A DNA stretch of 37,565 nt from Clostridiales bacterium (lineage in GTDB: Bacteria > Bacillota > Clostridia > Lachnospirales > Lachnospiraceae): the NCBI GenBank assembly GCA_020860365.1, contig JAJBUL010000035.1, forward strand, positions 1 through 37,565, written 5' to 3'. A model generated the notes under the pieces. That model was given only the letters and a program-made list of their open reading frames with translations. It was not told the origin of the DNA and made no database searches. The position numbers were made by a program, and so were the translations under genes. Shown piece after piece: positions 17,368-27,693 of this stretch (position 1 is the stretch's first letter; each line of letters begins with the position of its first letter).

Positions 17368-18381
17368 TTAAGCCAGCTCAGCGAAATACTTGATTGTGCG
17401 AACCATCTGGCTTACATAGGAATTCTCATTGTCATACCATGAAACAACCTGTACCTGAGAAGTTCCATTGCCAAGGTTCACAACCATAGTCTGTGTCGCA
17501 TCGAACAGAGAACCATATCTCATACCGATTACGTCAGAGGATACGATCTCGTCTGTGTTGTATCCGAAGGACTCTGTAGCTTCTGCCTTCATAGCAGCGT
17601 TAATGCCCTCAACAGTAGCCTCGCCCTTTACAACTGCGTTCAGGATTGTAGTAGAACCTGTCGGGGTCGGAACACGCTGTGCAGCGCCGATGAGCTTGCC
17701 CTTCAGTTCTGGAATAACCAGGCCGATCGCCTTTGCAGCGCCTGTGGAGTTCGGAACGATATTGCAGGCACCTGCACGAGATCTTCTCAGATCGCCTTTT
17801 CTCTGCGGTCCGTCAAGGATCATCTGGTCGCCAGTGTAAGCATGAATCGTGCACATAATACCGGACTCGATCGGCATATAATCATTCAGAGCCTTTGCCA
17901 TCGGAGCCAGGCAGTTTGTTGTACAGGAAGCTGCGGAAATAACGGTATCTTCTTTTGTCAGAGTGTCATGGTTTACATTGTAAACGATGGTCGGAAGATC
18001 ATTGCCAGCCGGTGCGGAGATAACAACCTTCTTAGCGCCTGCGTTGATATGAGCCATCGATTTCTCTTTGGAGGTATAGAAACCTGTGCACTCCAAAACT
18101 ACATCTACGCCAAGCTCGCCCCACGGAAGCTTGGAAGCATCTGCCTCTTTGTAGATCGTGATGGTATGGCCGTCTACTACGATCGCGTCATCCGTATAGG
18201 AAACGGTGTCAGCCTTCTCATATTTGCCCTGTGAAGAATCATACTTCAGAAGGTGAGCCAGCATCTTCGGGCTGGTCAGATCGTTGATCGCTACTACATC
18301 GTAGCCTTCTGCCTGGAACATCTGTCTGAATGCCAGACGGCCGATACGTCCAAATCCATTGATCGCTACTTTTACTGCCAT
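17368..18381 (-). CDS. gap: Glyceraldehyde-3-phosphate dehydrogenase
   Basis: [52 protein letters not shown]. Confidence 0.98.
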   Translation of the reverse strand: MAVKVAINGFGRIGRLAFRQMFQAEGYDVVAINDLTSPKMLAHLLKYDSSQGKYEKADTVSYTDDAIVVDGHTITIYKEADASKLPWGELGVDVVLECTGFYTSKEKSMAHINAGAKKVVISAPAGNDLPTIVYNVNHDTLTKEDTVISAASCTTNCLAPMAKALNDYMPIESGIMCTIHAYTGDQMILDGPQRKGDLRRSRAGACNIVPNSTGAAKAIGLVIPELKGKLIGAAQRVPTPTGSTTILNAVVKGEATVEGINAAMKAEATESFGYNTDEIVSSDVIGMRYGSLFDATQTMVVNLGNGTSQVQVVSWYDNENSYVSQMVRTIKYFAELA

Positions 18382-18455
18382 GATAATAATTCCTCCTATA
18401 TGTGTTTTTGAACAGGTAATGCCGGGAATTGTTAAAAATTCCCCAACCTTTTGCT

Positions 18456-18484
18456 ATTCTACCTAATTTTTCCCAGAATTTCAA
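18456..18484 (-). promoter_or_regulatory. Promoter of gap-pgk-tpiA
   Basis: Minus strand TTGAAA - 17 nt - TAGAAT; a gggaatt/aattccc inverted repeat (18424-18443) lies in the predicted 5'UTR. Confidence 0.6.
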
Positions 18485-18607
18485 GTGTTAATATGCGGGA
18501 ACGAAAAATTTTTATAGACTTTTTACATGGATTTCGCTATGATAATAAAGCAATGGGGAATTTCAGAGCCTGCATGGCCAGCCTTTTGCAGAAAGGAACG
18601 GAAATTT

Positions 18608-19429
18608 ATGGGCATTCTCTATGATTATCATCTGCACTCTGCGTTTTCCGGGGACAGCGATACCCCCACCGAAGAAATGGTTCAACGCGCCTTGACGCTT
18701 GGACTTACAGGCATCTGTCTCACCGAACATCTGGATATTGACGCACCGCCTGACCCCAAGGGCGCGGATTTTACATTTCTGGACTTTGATGCCTACTTTG
18801 CAAAGCTGGAAGAGCTGCGCACACTTTGCGGCAGTAAAATCCAGATCGGCTTTGGCATGGAATTTGGCATGCTGCCACATCTGCCAGGCGAGCTTTCCTC
18901 GCTGAATAAAAAATACCCGTTTGATTTTCTCATCCTCTCTCAACATTTTGTCTGCGGAGTGGATCCCTACTATCCAGAATATTTCGAAAGCAGAACAGAA
19001 CGGGAAGGATACGAAGAATATTTTCGCACGGAATATGAGAATCTGCATAAGTTTTCCCTGAACGATTACGATACCCTGGGGCACATGGACTATATCATCC
19101 GCTACGGTCCAAACCGGAACCAGAATTATTCATACAGGGCATACGCAGATTTCATTGACCCAATCCTGCGCTATCTGATCGAACACGGAAAATGTCTGGA
19201 ACTAAACACCGCCGGCTATAAATATGGACTTAACGAACCCAATCCCTGCGCTGACGTCTTCCGGCGCTATCGGGATCTTGGCGGTGAGCTGGTCACGATC
19301 GGCTCCGATGCACACCAGCCACAGCATATCGCTTATGACTTTGAGCGTGCAGAAAAATTGCTTACCTCTCTGGGATTTCGCTATTATACCATTTTTGAGC
19401 AGAGGAAAGGACGACAGGTACGATTTTAG
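18608..19429 (+). CDS. PHP-domain phosphatase, histidinol-phosphatase (HisJ/HisK) family
   Basis: YDYHLHSAFSGDSDTP, ICLTEHLD, GMEFG, GHMDYIIRY, TIGSDAHQPQHI metal-binding motifs. Confidence 0.88.
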   Translation: MGILYDYHLHSAFSGDSDTPTEEMVQRALTLGLTGICLTEHLDIDAPPDPKGADFTFLDFDAYFAKLEELRTLCGSKIQIGFGMEFGMLPHLPGELSSLNKKYPFDFLILSQHFVCGVDPYYPEYFESRTEREGYEEYFRTEYENLHKFSLNDYDTLGHMDYIIRYGPNRNQNYSYRAYADFIDPILRYLIEHGKCLELNTAGYKYGLNEPNPCADVFRRYRDLGGELVTIGSDAHQPQHIAYDFERAEKLLTSLGFRYYTIFEQRKGRQVRF

Positions 19430-19600
19430 GAGAACATTTCCTGACAGGCCAGACAAATCCGATTCTTACGGTTTGATTCGTTCGCATACTACTGGCTGAC
19501 ACTTGACAGGACGACGGGCAGGGCAAGCCCTGCCCTTATCGGTTGGTACAGGAACGTATCTACAAAGGGAAAACAGCTGAAAGGGATCGCAAACCCTCCC

Positions 19601-20851
19601 CTACGATTCCGCATCCTCACTTTCATCTGCGAGTCCAAGCGCCTCGCCGAGCAGATTATAACCGCTAAAGGCGTCCAGAATGTGGTAGGCGCCAACATCC
19701 TCCGACGACCATCCTGCGGTCACCAGAATGTATTCCCGCTCACCGACCTGAGCCATAGTCGCCAGGCAAAGCCCGGCTTCCTCCGTATAACCGGTTTTCG
19801 CGCCAAGAATTTCTCCGCCGGTCACGATTTCATCCGCGACATTCTTAAAGAAGGTACTCCATACGGTAAACCCGTCCGGATGGATGTCCGTTGCGGACAT
19901 TACGTGATAGTGTGTCGTAAATACGGTACGGAAAGTATCATTTTCCAGCGCTGCCTGCAAAATCAAAGCCATCTCATATACCGTCGTATACTGGTCGTCA
20001 TCATGCAGCCCTGTACAATTCGCGAAATGGCTCTGCGTCAGCCCCAGCTCTTCCACCTTTTGGTTCATCAGCTCCGCAAGACCTTCCTCTGAACCAGCCG
20101 CCTCGATCGCAAGCTGCATACAGCACTCCGCGCCGGACGGAAGCAAAGCCCCATAAAGCAATTCCCGGATCACCGTCGTCTCCCCCGGCTCAAACCCGGC
20201 CTGAGAGGCATTCTGCGCGTACAGGGCGTCATAATAATCCGAAGACATTGTAACCGATGCATCCAGATCAGAAATATTTTCAATCGCCACCCACACCGAC
20301 AGAACCTTTGTCATGGAAGCCGGGTAAATCTTCTCATCACTGCGTTTTGCCCCCATCACAGTCCCCGTATTCTTATCGATCAGAACAGCGTACGGACTGT
20401 AAAGCGAATCCAGATCGACTGTGACATCCGGAGCCGTATCCGTAGTCTTCGGGCTACTCAGAAAGCTCAGAATTCCCTGACTGTCAGATGCGTTTTCCTG
20501 ATCACTTTGCCTCAGCAGATGCGTTCCTGCAAACACGGCAATCACCAGGACAAGAAAAACCGTAAGAAAAATAAGAACGGTTCTTCTCCCGTCGATCTTT
20601 CCCGCACGGCTTTTCCTGGCAGAATGCTTTCTGTTTCTGGTTGTTTTCTTTCCTGCATTCCGGCTTCTGTTTTGTTCCTCATAACGGCTGCCATAGGCAT
20701 CCGCCCGATTCGCGCGCCGGTTCGAGGTGGTATTATGTGTCTCTCGCTCTATTCGCATAATGATAATCTTCACAATCTCCGCATTGATAAATGACATCCG
20801 CAACGATTCCGAATCGTCAATCACATTCGTTGCTTTACAGAGATTATACAA
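19601..20851 (-). CDS. D-alanyl-D-alanine carboxypeptidase (PBP5/DacA-like)
   Basis: YPASMTKVLSVWVAIE (SxxK), LPSGAECCMQLAIE (SGxxC/SxN region), LGAKTGYTEEAGLC (KTG); N-terminal TM anchor. Exact start uncertain. Confidence 0.9.
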   Translation of the reverse strand: MYNLCKATNVIDDSESLRMSFINAEIVKIIIMRIERETHNTTSNRRANRADAYGSRYEEQNRSRNAGKKTTRNRKHSARKSRAGKIDGRRTVLIFLTVFLVLVIAVFAGTHLLRQSDQENASDSQGILSFLSSPKTTDTAPDVTVDLDSLYSPYAVLIDKNTGTVMGAKRSDEKIYPASMTKVLSVWVAIENISDLDASVTMSSDYYDALYAQNASQAGFEPGETTVIRELLYGALLPSGAECCMQLAIEAAGSEEGLAELMNQKVEELGLTQSHFANCTGLHDDDQYTTVYEMALILQAALENDTFRTVFTTHYHVMSATDIHPDGFTVWSTFFKNVADEIVTGGEILGAKTGYTEEAGLCLATMAQVGEREYILVTAGWSSEDVGAYHILDAFSGYNLLGEALGLADESEDAES

Positions 20852-20892
20852 TCATTTTTATTTTCCGACAAGTCTGTTCACAAAAACACCAT

Positions 20893-22323
20893 TTACTCAT
20901 CCAGACAAATGACAGACGGAGCAATCCAGTTCCCATTGATCACGTCCTCTGACGGAAGATACACCCGCAGGAAAAGATGGAATTCTCCACTCCCTGTCGG
21001 CAGCCAGTTATCCAGATCCTCTTCCTCTGTCGCGGCAGCCTGAATATAAATATCCAGAGAACCATCCTCATTGTATTGCACCTCTGCACGGTCATTGATG
21101 CAGTATCGATCCAGTTCATTATCAATCAGCAAATCCGTCTCACTGTCATAAACCGTAACAGACCAGAACCCATCCTCCTCCACCTGCGGAAGCTCATCCG
21201 CGTCAAAGTGCAGCACATAGCTCCTGTCTCCGGTCAGCCGATTGCCTTCACTGTCAACGGTTGTCTTTAAGTACATGGCGACAGAGACGGGATTCGCGCC
21301 CAGACCGCCCAGCGCTATCAGTGCCCGATATTCATATTCTGTACCATAATCCCCGATTGGTTCTCCATAGAAAGACCATGTCCCATTTTGTATCTGAAAT
21401 TCCGCCGTATCTGCACTAAGCTCCGCTGCCAGCCCCGAAAGCATATTCGTCCAGTTTTCAGAGACATTTGTCCCCAGAATCGACGCGTCAAACGTCAGGC
21501 CCGGTCCAACCTGAATCGCCTCAAAAGCAGCAATTTGCTCAGCATCATCAGCGGAAGGCGGATTCTCCGCCATCAGCTCGTTCGCCAGATGAAAGTATTC
21601 GTCCGGGGTAAGGGAAAGAACGTAAGTCAGCGGCACATAGTTCTTATCCTCATCATATGTGCCTTTTACCGGCTCACTCCCGGTCTCATACTGGGAAAGG
21701 GTGGCTGCCGTCATTTCGTTTTGAATCGCTGCCACATTTTCCAGGTCATCCTCGCCATCACAAATCGTCCGCACGATAAGCCAGCCCATGTTTGTTGGCA
21801 TGGAAACCTGTACCATACCATCCGGAATATCCCCCTCGTAGTCTGGCCCGGTAAAAAGATACGTACAGGCATCCGACGTATCGCCTCCGGTGCCCAGAAT
21901 CGCTACCGTATTCGTATATGCATCCAGTACCTGAATGGAACAGTAGCGATCCGTAGCAGGCTTCTCAATCACCACTGCATCCTCACTCAGATCCAGCCAG
22001 ACCTGGGAATATACCGTATCCACATTTGGCGTCACCACATCCGTTGCATCCGCGTCAGCCAGCTTGTCCGCGTGAATAAACTGATTCACCGGCGCCTGTG
22101 TAGACGTAGCTTCCACTGTATTTGTCATCTTTTCCTTCGTTGCGTGGACAAGCACCAGAGGAAAAGAATATATATATGCTTCCCTAACCAGTTCCCAGGT
22201 CTCGTCCTCCGTGGCAGCACATACCAACGTACCCGGAACAGCAGCCAATATCCCGGTAAATAACAGGCAACCGATCAGAAAAATGCTTAAGCTTCTTTTG
22301 CCTTCCCTTCTTTTTTTCACCAT
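20893..22323 (-). CDS. Secreted DUF1254/DUF1214 domain protein
   Basis: Signal peptide (MVKKRREGKRSLSIFLIGCLLFTG...), EAYIYSFPLVLVHATKEKMTN, TPNVDTVYSQVWLDLSEDAVVIEKP, RYCSIQVLDAYTN. Confidence 0.88.
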   Translation of the reverse strand: MVKKRREGKRSLSIFLIGCLLFTGILAAVPGTLVCAATEDETWELVREAYIYSFPLVLVHATKEKMTNTVEATSTQAPVNQFIHADKLADADATDVVTPNVDTVYSQVWLDLSEDAVVIEKPATDRYCSIQVLDAYTNTVAILGTGGDTSDACTYLFTGPDYEGDIPDGMVQVSMPTNMGWLIVRTICDGEDDLENVAAIQNEMTAATLSQYETGSEPVKGTYDEDKNYVPLTYVLSLTPDEYFHLANELMAENPPSADDAEQIAAFEAIQVGPGLTFDASILGTNVSENWTNMLSGLAAELSADTAEFQIQNGTWSFYGEPIGDYGTEYEYRALIALGGLGANPVSVAMYLKTTVDSEGNRLTGDRSYVLHFDADELPQVEEDGFWSVTVYDSETDLLIDNELDRYCINDRAEVQYNEDGSLDIYIQAAATEEEDLDNWLPTGSGEFHLFLRVYLPSEDVINGNWIAPSVICLDE

Positions 22324-22357
22324 GCAGTTCCTCCTTTCAGAAAAATCGCTTTCGTTC

Positions 22358-23908
22358 CTAATGCTGATAAGTAATATCATCATAGCTGGCATCAAATGTA
22401 AGTGCAGTACCGGATGTTACTTCTTCATACAGATTTTGTGCCAGTGCTACGGTCTGTTCCGCGATCGAAATCCCCAGCTCCGTTGCCGTCTGCGAAAGAC
22501 TTGCCGTGTCATCCTCATAAACAGCCAGCAATTGCTCATCAACCGATACCTGATCCTCTGCAAGCTTACTCATATATCCCTGATAAAACTCTTTCACGGC
22601 TTCTTTCATCGCGTCATCAGCGTCAGATCGCAGATATTCTCCAAGCTTCTGATAAGTCCAGTAAGCAGATGTATCGGTATATTCCGGGGCCTCTTCTTTA
22701 TAGGAATCCGCGACGTCTGTCAGTAACGCACCATAAAATGGCACCATCGGCGCATAAGCAGCACTGCTTAAGCTCAGCCACTCTATGGTAGCCAGTTCGG
22801 CCGGCATATCCTTACGAATCTGAATAATATGACATTCTGCCGAAGAAGCCGTGCCAATGCAGCGGATTTCGGAAGATGCGGTCGCCGGCCTTGCATCCGA
22901 AAAATCAATTCCGGCTTCTGTATATTCTTCATACTGGCTGCCTGCAAGCTGATATAAATCCTCAATGGTCACCTTCTGAGACGGCACAAAGAAGATATCC
23001 TGATAATCATCTGTGTAGATATCGGTATTGTCCTCTCCTGTCAGAATATACTGAGCGGCCCGAATGCGGTCTGCATCATAAGAATCATAGCCTTCTCCGC
23101 CATAAGTAAGCTTGACATTGATATCATTCACATCCGGATTCTCCAGGGCTGCCACATAAATACCACCTTCCTGGGCAACGGTCACAATGCCCTCCGAGGC
23201 GATTACATTTTCCGTATCGTCAAGATCAACATCACCGAGCACCAGACAGTTGGGAATCAAAGCCGCCTTATCATCCGGCATACGGATCGCACAATACTGA
23301 TGTCCGGACAAAATCTCGAAATACCATACTTCTGTGTTATCAGAAATAAACACACCGTCTGCCGAGTACCATACTCCATAATCGTCAATGGCCTGCGCCA
23401 GGATTTCCACGCCCTGTCTTGCCGTGGAAGCCTGGCATAAAATATAATCCAGATAATTTTCTTCAGAAATTCCCGAACTGCCTGTAAAAGGATCGGCAGC
23501 CTGTGCTTCCTCAGAGTTCTCTGCAGTCGTAGTGGCCGACATGGCAACCCCCATCTCATTTATACCAACCTCACCAAATAATCCGTCGCCATAATCAGCC
23601 GCATCACGGCAAGCCGTATAGCTGTAGGTCATTGTTATGCTGGTATTATAATATGGCGCTGTAAAATCCGTATATCCCTTCTCATCGGTCCACATCCTGT
23701 CTTCCGGAATCTCTTTCGATTCAATCACCTGGAATACTTTGTCATAAGAAGAACCAATATCCTCCGTACGCCCCAACATCACAGAGCCATCAGCTGTCAA
23801 ATCGGATCCTACATAATAAGAAGTACAGGCGCCCGCCGGAATCCTTATCCAAACAGAAAGCCCCAAAACCGTCAGCAGGGATACCATCCATTTTCTGCGT
23901 TTTCTCAT
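22358..23908 (-). CDS. C69-family dipeptidase (PepD-like), secreted
   Basis: Signal peptide ending AGA|CTSYYVGSDLTADGSVMLGRTEDI, the N-terminal nucleophile Cys of C69 peptidases. Confidence 0.87.
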   Translation of the reverse strand: MRKRRKWMVSLLTVLGLSVWIRIPAGACTSYYVGSDLTADGSVMLGRTEDIGSSYDKVFQVIESKEIPEDRMWTDEKGYTDFTAPYYNTSITMTYSYTACRDAADYGDGLFGEVGINEMGVAMSATTTAENSEEAQAADPFTGSSGISEENYLDYILCQASTARQGVEILAQAIDDYGVWYSADGVFISDNTEVWYFEILSGHQYCAIRMPDDKAALIPNCLVLGDVDLDDTENVIASEGIVTVAQEGGIYVAALENPDVNDINVKLTYGGEGYDSYDADRIRAAQYILTGEDNTDIYTDDYQDIFFVPSQKVTIEDLYQLAGSQYEEYTEAGIDFSDARPATASSEIRCIGTASSAECHIIQIRKDMPAELATIEWLSLSSAAYAPMVPFYGALLTDVADSYKEEAPEYTDTSAYWTYQKLGEYLRSDADDAMKEAVKEFYQGYMSKLAEDQVSVDEQLLAVYEDDTASLSQTATELGISIAEQTVALAQNLYEEVTSGTALTFDASYDDITYQH

Positions 23909-24070
23909 TTTTTCCCTCCTCATATTCTTATAGTGATATAGTATACCATTACGAGCCTCAAAACACAAATATTTTCCTTTGTCAAAGATGCCTCCAGGCT
24001 AGTCAACGCCCCGCCGCGCAGTTCCATGCAGTGGGTGAAAGAATTCGACCGGAGGACTTCCGTCGAACGC

Positions 24071-25525
24071 TTAAACAATGGCCTTTCCAGTAGACTTCCG
24101 ATATTCATACTTTTCCCCGTAATGCTTATATTTCCTTTTATAGGATTTGGAACAGGTGACGACCATCCCCAGCAGCTTCGTATTGGCTGTCTCCAGCGTG
24201 CGCATGGATTCGCGCAGAAGCCGTTTTTCATAGAAATCCTCCCGCACAGCGAAGAGCATTCCGTCTATGTATTTCGTGACTGTCAGCGCGTCAGAGACAA
24301 CACCAATCGGCGGCAGGTCAAGAATCAGATAATCAAAGCTTCTGCCCACCGTTTCGAGCACTTTCTGCATCCGTCTGGAGCCAAGCAGTTCGGAAGAGTT
24401 CTGGGCGATGTCTCCCGCGGAAATCACAGAAAAAACTGCCTCTCCGGAGGTGTACGCCTGGAGCACTCCGGACGCGTCCGACTTTCCAATCAGGAAATTG
24501 GTCATCCCGGGCTTTTCCTGCAGCTTCAGACGCTCCGCGATGGAAGGCAGGCGGAAGTCACAGTCAATCAGGCAAACCTTTTTCCCCGCAAGCGCGGCGG
24601 TGTAGGCCAGGTTCACTGCAGTCGTTGTTTTCCCCTCTACCCTCACTGAAGAGGTGACGCCGATGATTGTATACGGCCGTTCCCTGGCTTCGTCAAGCAG
24701 ACAAAAAGAAATATTCTCCCGCAGCAGCCGGTAAGCCTCCGCCGCAGCAAAGCTTAAATTTCCGCACAGTTCCGCCCCCGAAGAGGACGCCTTTCGGCCT
24801 TTCTTTTTTATCACCTTTTTCCCCATCAGCGGAATCACTGCGAGGATCGCTTTGTTTTTGAAATCCCTCCGTATTTTGTCCTCCACGCTCATCCCGTTTT
24901 TGAGCAGGGAAACCAGCAAAATTCCCGCGCAGGAGAACATCATTCCGGCTGCGGCTCCCATAAACGCATACCGTTTCGTGTCCGGCGAGCTCTGGGAAGA
25001 GGCGACCCGAGCATATTCCACTACTTTTACGGAACTTCCGGAGATAATATCCATGATTTCATCCGGAACAATCTCCGCAATCGCGTTTGCGATCACCGCC
25101 GCTTCTTCCGGGTCAGCGGAGGTCACCGTGACTTTAAAGACCTCCGTGTCATTGATCGCCGCTGTCGTAATCATCGCTTCGAGTGTTTCATAGGAATAAG
25201 ATACGCCGGTCTGCTCAATCACGGCGCTCAGCGTCGGATAGCTGGTGAGCACGACTGCATAGGTATCCACCAGGTTTTGCGAGGCGGTGATATCCGCACT
25301 GGTAATACTGGTGGAATCGCTGGTATTGATCGAATTGTTCACATACAGTTTAATGGATGACTGATAGAGCGGAGTAATCCTTCTGTCCGCATAAGTGTAT
25401 GCCGCCCCGCCCAAAAGCAACGTGCTAAGAAGTATGATCCACAGATACCGCAGCAATAACTTCAGCAGCTGGTCCAGACGAATCATATATCTGTTGTCGT
25501 CTACATATTCAAGCCATTCGTGCAT
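24071..25525 (-). CDS. Chain-length determinant/tyrosine autokinase fusion (Wzc/CapAB type)
   Basis: N-terminal Wzz-like TM region, VEGKTTTAVNLAYTAALAGKKVCLIDCDFRLPS, YLILDLPP, Tyr-rich C-terminus YKRKYKHYGEKYEYRK. Confidence 0.88.
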   Translation of the reverse strand: MHEWLEYVDDNRYMIRLDQLLKLLLRYLWIILLSTLLLGGAAYTYADRRITPLYQSSIKLYVNNSINTSDSTSITSADITASQNLVDTYAVVLTSYPTLSAVIEQTGVSYSYETLEAMITTAAINDTEVFKVTVTSADPEEAAVIANAIAEIVPDEIMDIISGSSVKVVEYARVASSQSSPDTKRYAFMGAAAGMMFSCAGILLVSLLKNGMSVEDKIRRDFKNKAILAVIPLMGKKVIKKKGRKASSSGAELCGNLSFAAAEAYRLLRENISFCLLDEARERPYTIIGVTSSVRVEGKTTTAVNLAYTAALAGKKVCLIDCDFRLPSIAERLKLQEKPGMTNFLIGKSDASGVLQAYTSGEAVFSVISAGDIAQNSSELLGSRRMQKVLETVGRSFDYLILDLPPIGVVSDALTVTKYIDGMLFAVREDFYEKRLLRESMRTLETANTKLLGMVVTCSKSYKRKYKHYGEKYEYRKSTGKAIV

Positions 25526-25879
25526 TTTTACCTCACTTTTTATCTGTCCAGTATGGCATTCCGCAGCCTTTTCCTCTGTACCCTGCCAGATTGAAAACAC
25601 CCGAAACCCCGTTTTACTGTACCTTTATAACATAACAAAAATGAAAATGGAACTGTACGAAAGTGTAGTCCTGCATTTTGGGATGTGGTTTTGTTACAGA
25701 CAGGGTTACAAGTCAGACTCATGCAAAAAGCAATAATCTTAAAAGCCACGACAAATAGCTCCTCCCTAAAGAGGGAGAGAAGGACTGACGTTTAATGCGG
25801 CGGTGGGTGGTAGAAAATCTAAAAGTCAACTGATATATAATGAGATTCTCATATCTATTGGAATATACTTTTTCGTGAA

Positions 25880-26332
25880 TCAGTTCGCAACTTTGTCAGG
25901 TAAGTTACCTGATTGAAACATGATACCTTCCATCTCCTTAACTGTTTGAAGAAGTTTTTGCTCCGGATCATATAAGATATGATTGATATTTTTTTCAATA
26001 TCGAAAGCTGTCCCCTCAAGATTCCATAAATAATTATCCAGTGATGTAATATACAGGCAGGCATTTTTGATATCTATATTACCGTTTAGCAGCATGGCAA
26101 TCAGCTTCATGCTTGCATGGTTCAGCACCATGATATCCAGCGCAGATTTTGTCTCATCCGCCATGTAACCAAGGGAATAGGCAGATACATATTTTGCCAC
26201 CCATGGATTCGAGTTCTTTAGATAGGAATTCTCATTTGCAGCCATAAAATCACAGAGAAAAAAGCCAAAGGAACGATTTCGCTGCATAAAAGTAAAGTTT
26301 ATGGCGGAAAGTGCCGAACCATTACAACTCAT
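25880..26332 (-). CDS. Hypothetical protein translationally coupled to the TetR gene
   Basis: Start codon overlaps the 3' end of the TetR ORF by 11 nt; coding-like composition; no family recognised. Confidence 0.5.
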   Translation of the reverse strand: MSCNGSALSAINFTFMQRNRSFGFFLCDFMAANENSYLKNSNPWVAKYVSAYSLGYMADETKSALDIMVLNHASMKLIAMLLNGNIDIKNACLYITSLDNYLWNLEGTAFDIEKNINHILYDPEQKLLQTVKEMEGIMFQSGNLPDKVAN

Positions 26333-26960
26333 TTTCCCGCTCAGCCATTGACATTCCGCTCAGCTGGTACAGACATTTTTTCGCATCCGGTGTAATACCA
26401 AGAGTAATCTCCAGCATCCAGAAAAAAGCGTTTTTCTTTTGCTCGTACTCCTCTTTGCTCCAGTGGAACACATGCGGATCTGTTAGCTGCGAAGCACAGA
26501 ACAGCAGCTCTACGCTCTCCCTGGGATACGGCGTTGAGAATTCACCACTTTCAATTCCCTGCTTCACAATCTCCGTCATCACATCCGTAAAACGGGACAG
26601 GATGCGAGTGAAGCTTTTCTGGTAAAGCTCCTCATTTTCCTGTTCGCAGGAGCCGCCCTCTGGCATCGGTCTGTTCGACAGCAGATGGATGACCTGGATC
26701 AGTTTTTCTACTACTGATATCGATGTATCCTCTGCAATCTTCTGCATGGTTTCTTCCCGGCGGTCAATCTGACGCGCAATCATCGCGGACAGGATTTCTT
26801 CCTTACCCTTGAAATGGTAATAAAGTGTCCCTTTCGCGATATTGCATTCTCTCATAATGTCCTCAACCGTCGTTTGTGCGTATCCTTTTTCATTGAATAA
26901 CCGTTCTGCAATATCCAGTATCTCATTCTTACGTTCTGCTGCTTCTTTTACGACTCTCAT
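26322..26960 (-). CDS. TetR/AcrR family transcriptional regulator
   Basis: KNEILDIAERLFNEKGYAQTTVEDIMRECNIAKGTLYYHFKGKEEIL HTH. Confidence 0.95.
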   Translation of the reverse strand: MRVVKEAAERKNEILDIAERLFNEKGYAQTTVEDIMRECNIAKGTLYYHFKGKEEILSAMIARQIDRREETMQKIAEDTSISVVEKLIQVIHLLSNRPMPEGGSCEQENEELYQKSFTRILSRFTDVMTEIVKQGIESGEFSTPYPRESVELLFCASQLTDPHVFHWSKEEYEQKKNAFFWMLEITLGITPDAKKCLYQLSGMSMAERENEL

Positions 26961-26975
26961 TTCATCCTTCTTTCA

Positions 26976-26986
26976 GACCAACGGTC
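26976..26986. promoter_or_regulatory. Putative TetR operator GACCAACGGTC
   Basis: Inverted repeat GACC-N3-GGTC just upstream of the TetR start; identical 11-mer at 29886-29896. Confidence 0.65.
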
Positions 26987-27071
26987 GATTTTCCCTTATG
27001 TTACTTCTTCTTGCGAAGGATGTCAAAGTATTTTTCATTTGGTTTCCCGTTCTTTTGCTCTGCAATAAAAT

Positions 27072-27690
27072 TTACTCCATCTCAAATGCTCCCGTATACA
27101 GCTGGTAATAAGTTCCCTTCTGCGCGATGAGGTCGTCATGGTCGCCGCGCTCAATGATTCGCCCGTGATCCAGCACCATGATCGCCTTGCTGTTGCGGAC
27201 AGTGGAAAGCCGATGCGCAATGACAAAGACGGTCCTGCCCTCCATCAGATGATCCATCCCGTCCTGGACCAGAGCTTCCGTCCGGGTGTCAATCGAGCTG
27301 GTCGCCTCATCAAGGATCATACAGGGCGGATTGGCGACCGCAGCGCGGGCGATCGACAAAAGCTGCCGCTGACCCTGCGAGAGGTTCGCGCCGTTTCCGG
27401 CGAGCATGGTGTGATAGCCATCCGGCAAACGTGTAATGAAACTGTCTGCGTTCGTGAGTTTTGCTGCCGCAATGCATTCCTCATCTGTGGCGTCCAGCCT
27501 GCCGTAACGGATGTTTTCCATCACCGTCCCGGTAAACAAATTCACATCCTGCAGCACAATTCCCAGTGAACGGCGCAGATCTGGCTTTTTGATCTTATTG
27601 ATGTTGATCCCGTCATAGCGGACTTTTCCGTCTTCAATATCGTAAAAGCGGTTGATCAGGTTCGTGATCGTCGTCTTCCCGGCACCCGCT
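27072..27690 (-). pseudogene. ABC exporter ATPase fragment (nucleotide-binding domain only, MdlB/MsbA-like)
   Basis: GAGKTTITNLINRFYD, LSQGQRQLLSIARAAVANPPCMILDEATSSID, VIAHRLSTVRNSKAI; the TM domain and first Walker A residues are missing at a junction near 27690. Confidence 0.85.
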
Positions 27691-27693
27691 GAA

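Noticed and set aside
24616-24660. Unusual Walker A (SSVRVEGKTTT) in the tyrosine kinase as a sign of inactivity
   Set aside because: Bacterial tyrosine kinases commonly lack the first Gly of the P-loop; GK-T and downstream acidic motifs are intact.
26311-26625. 104-aa plus-strand ORF over the TetR gene
   Set aside because: Antisense to a clear TetR coding sequence.
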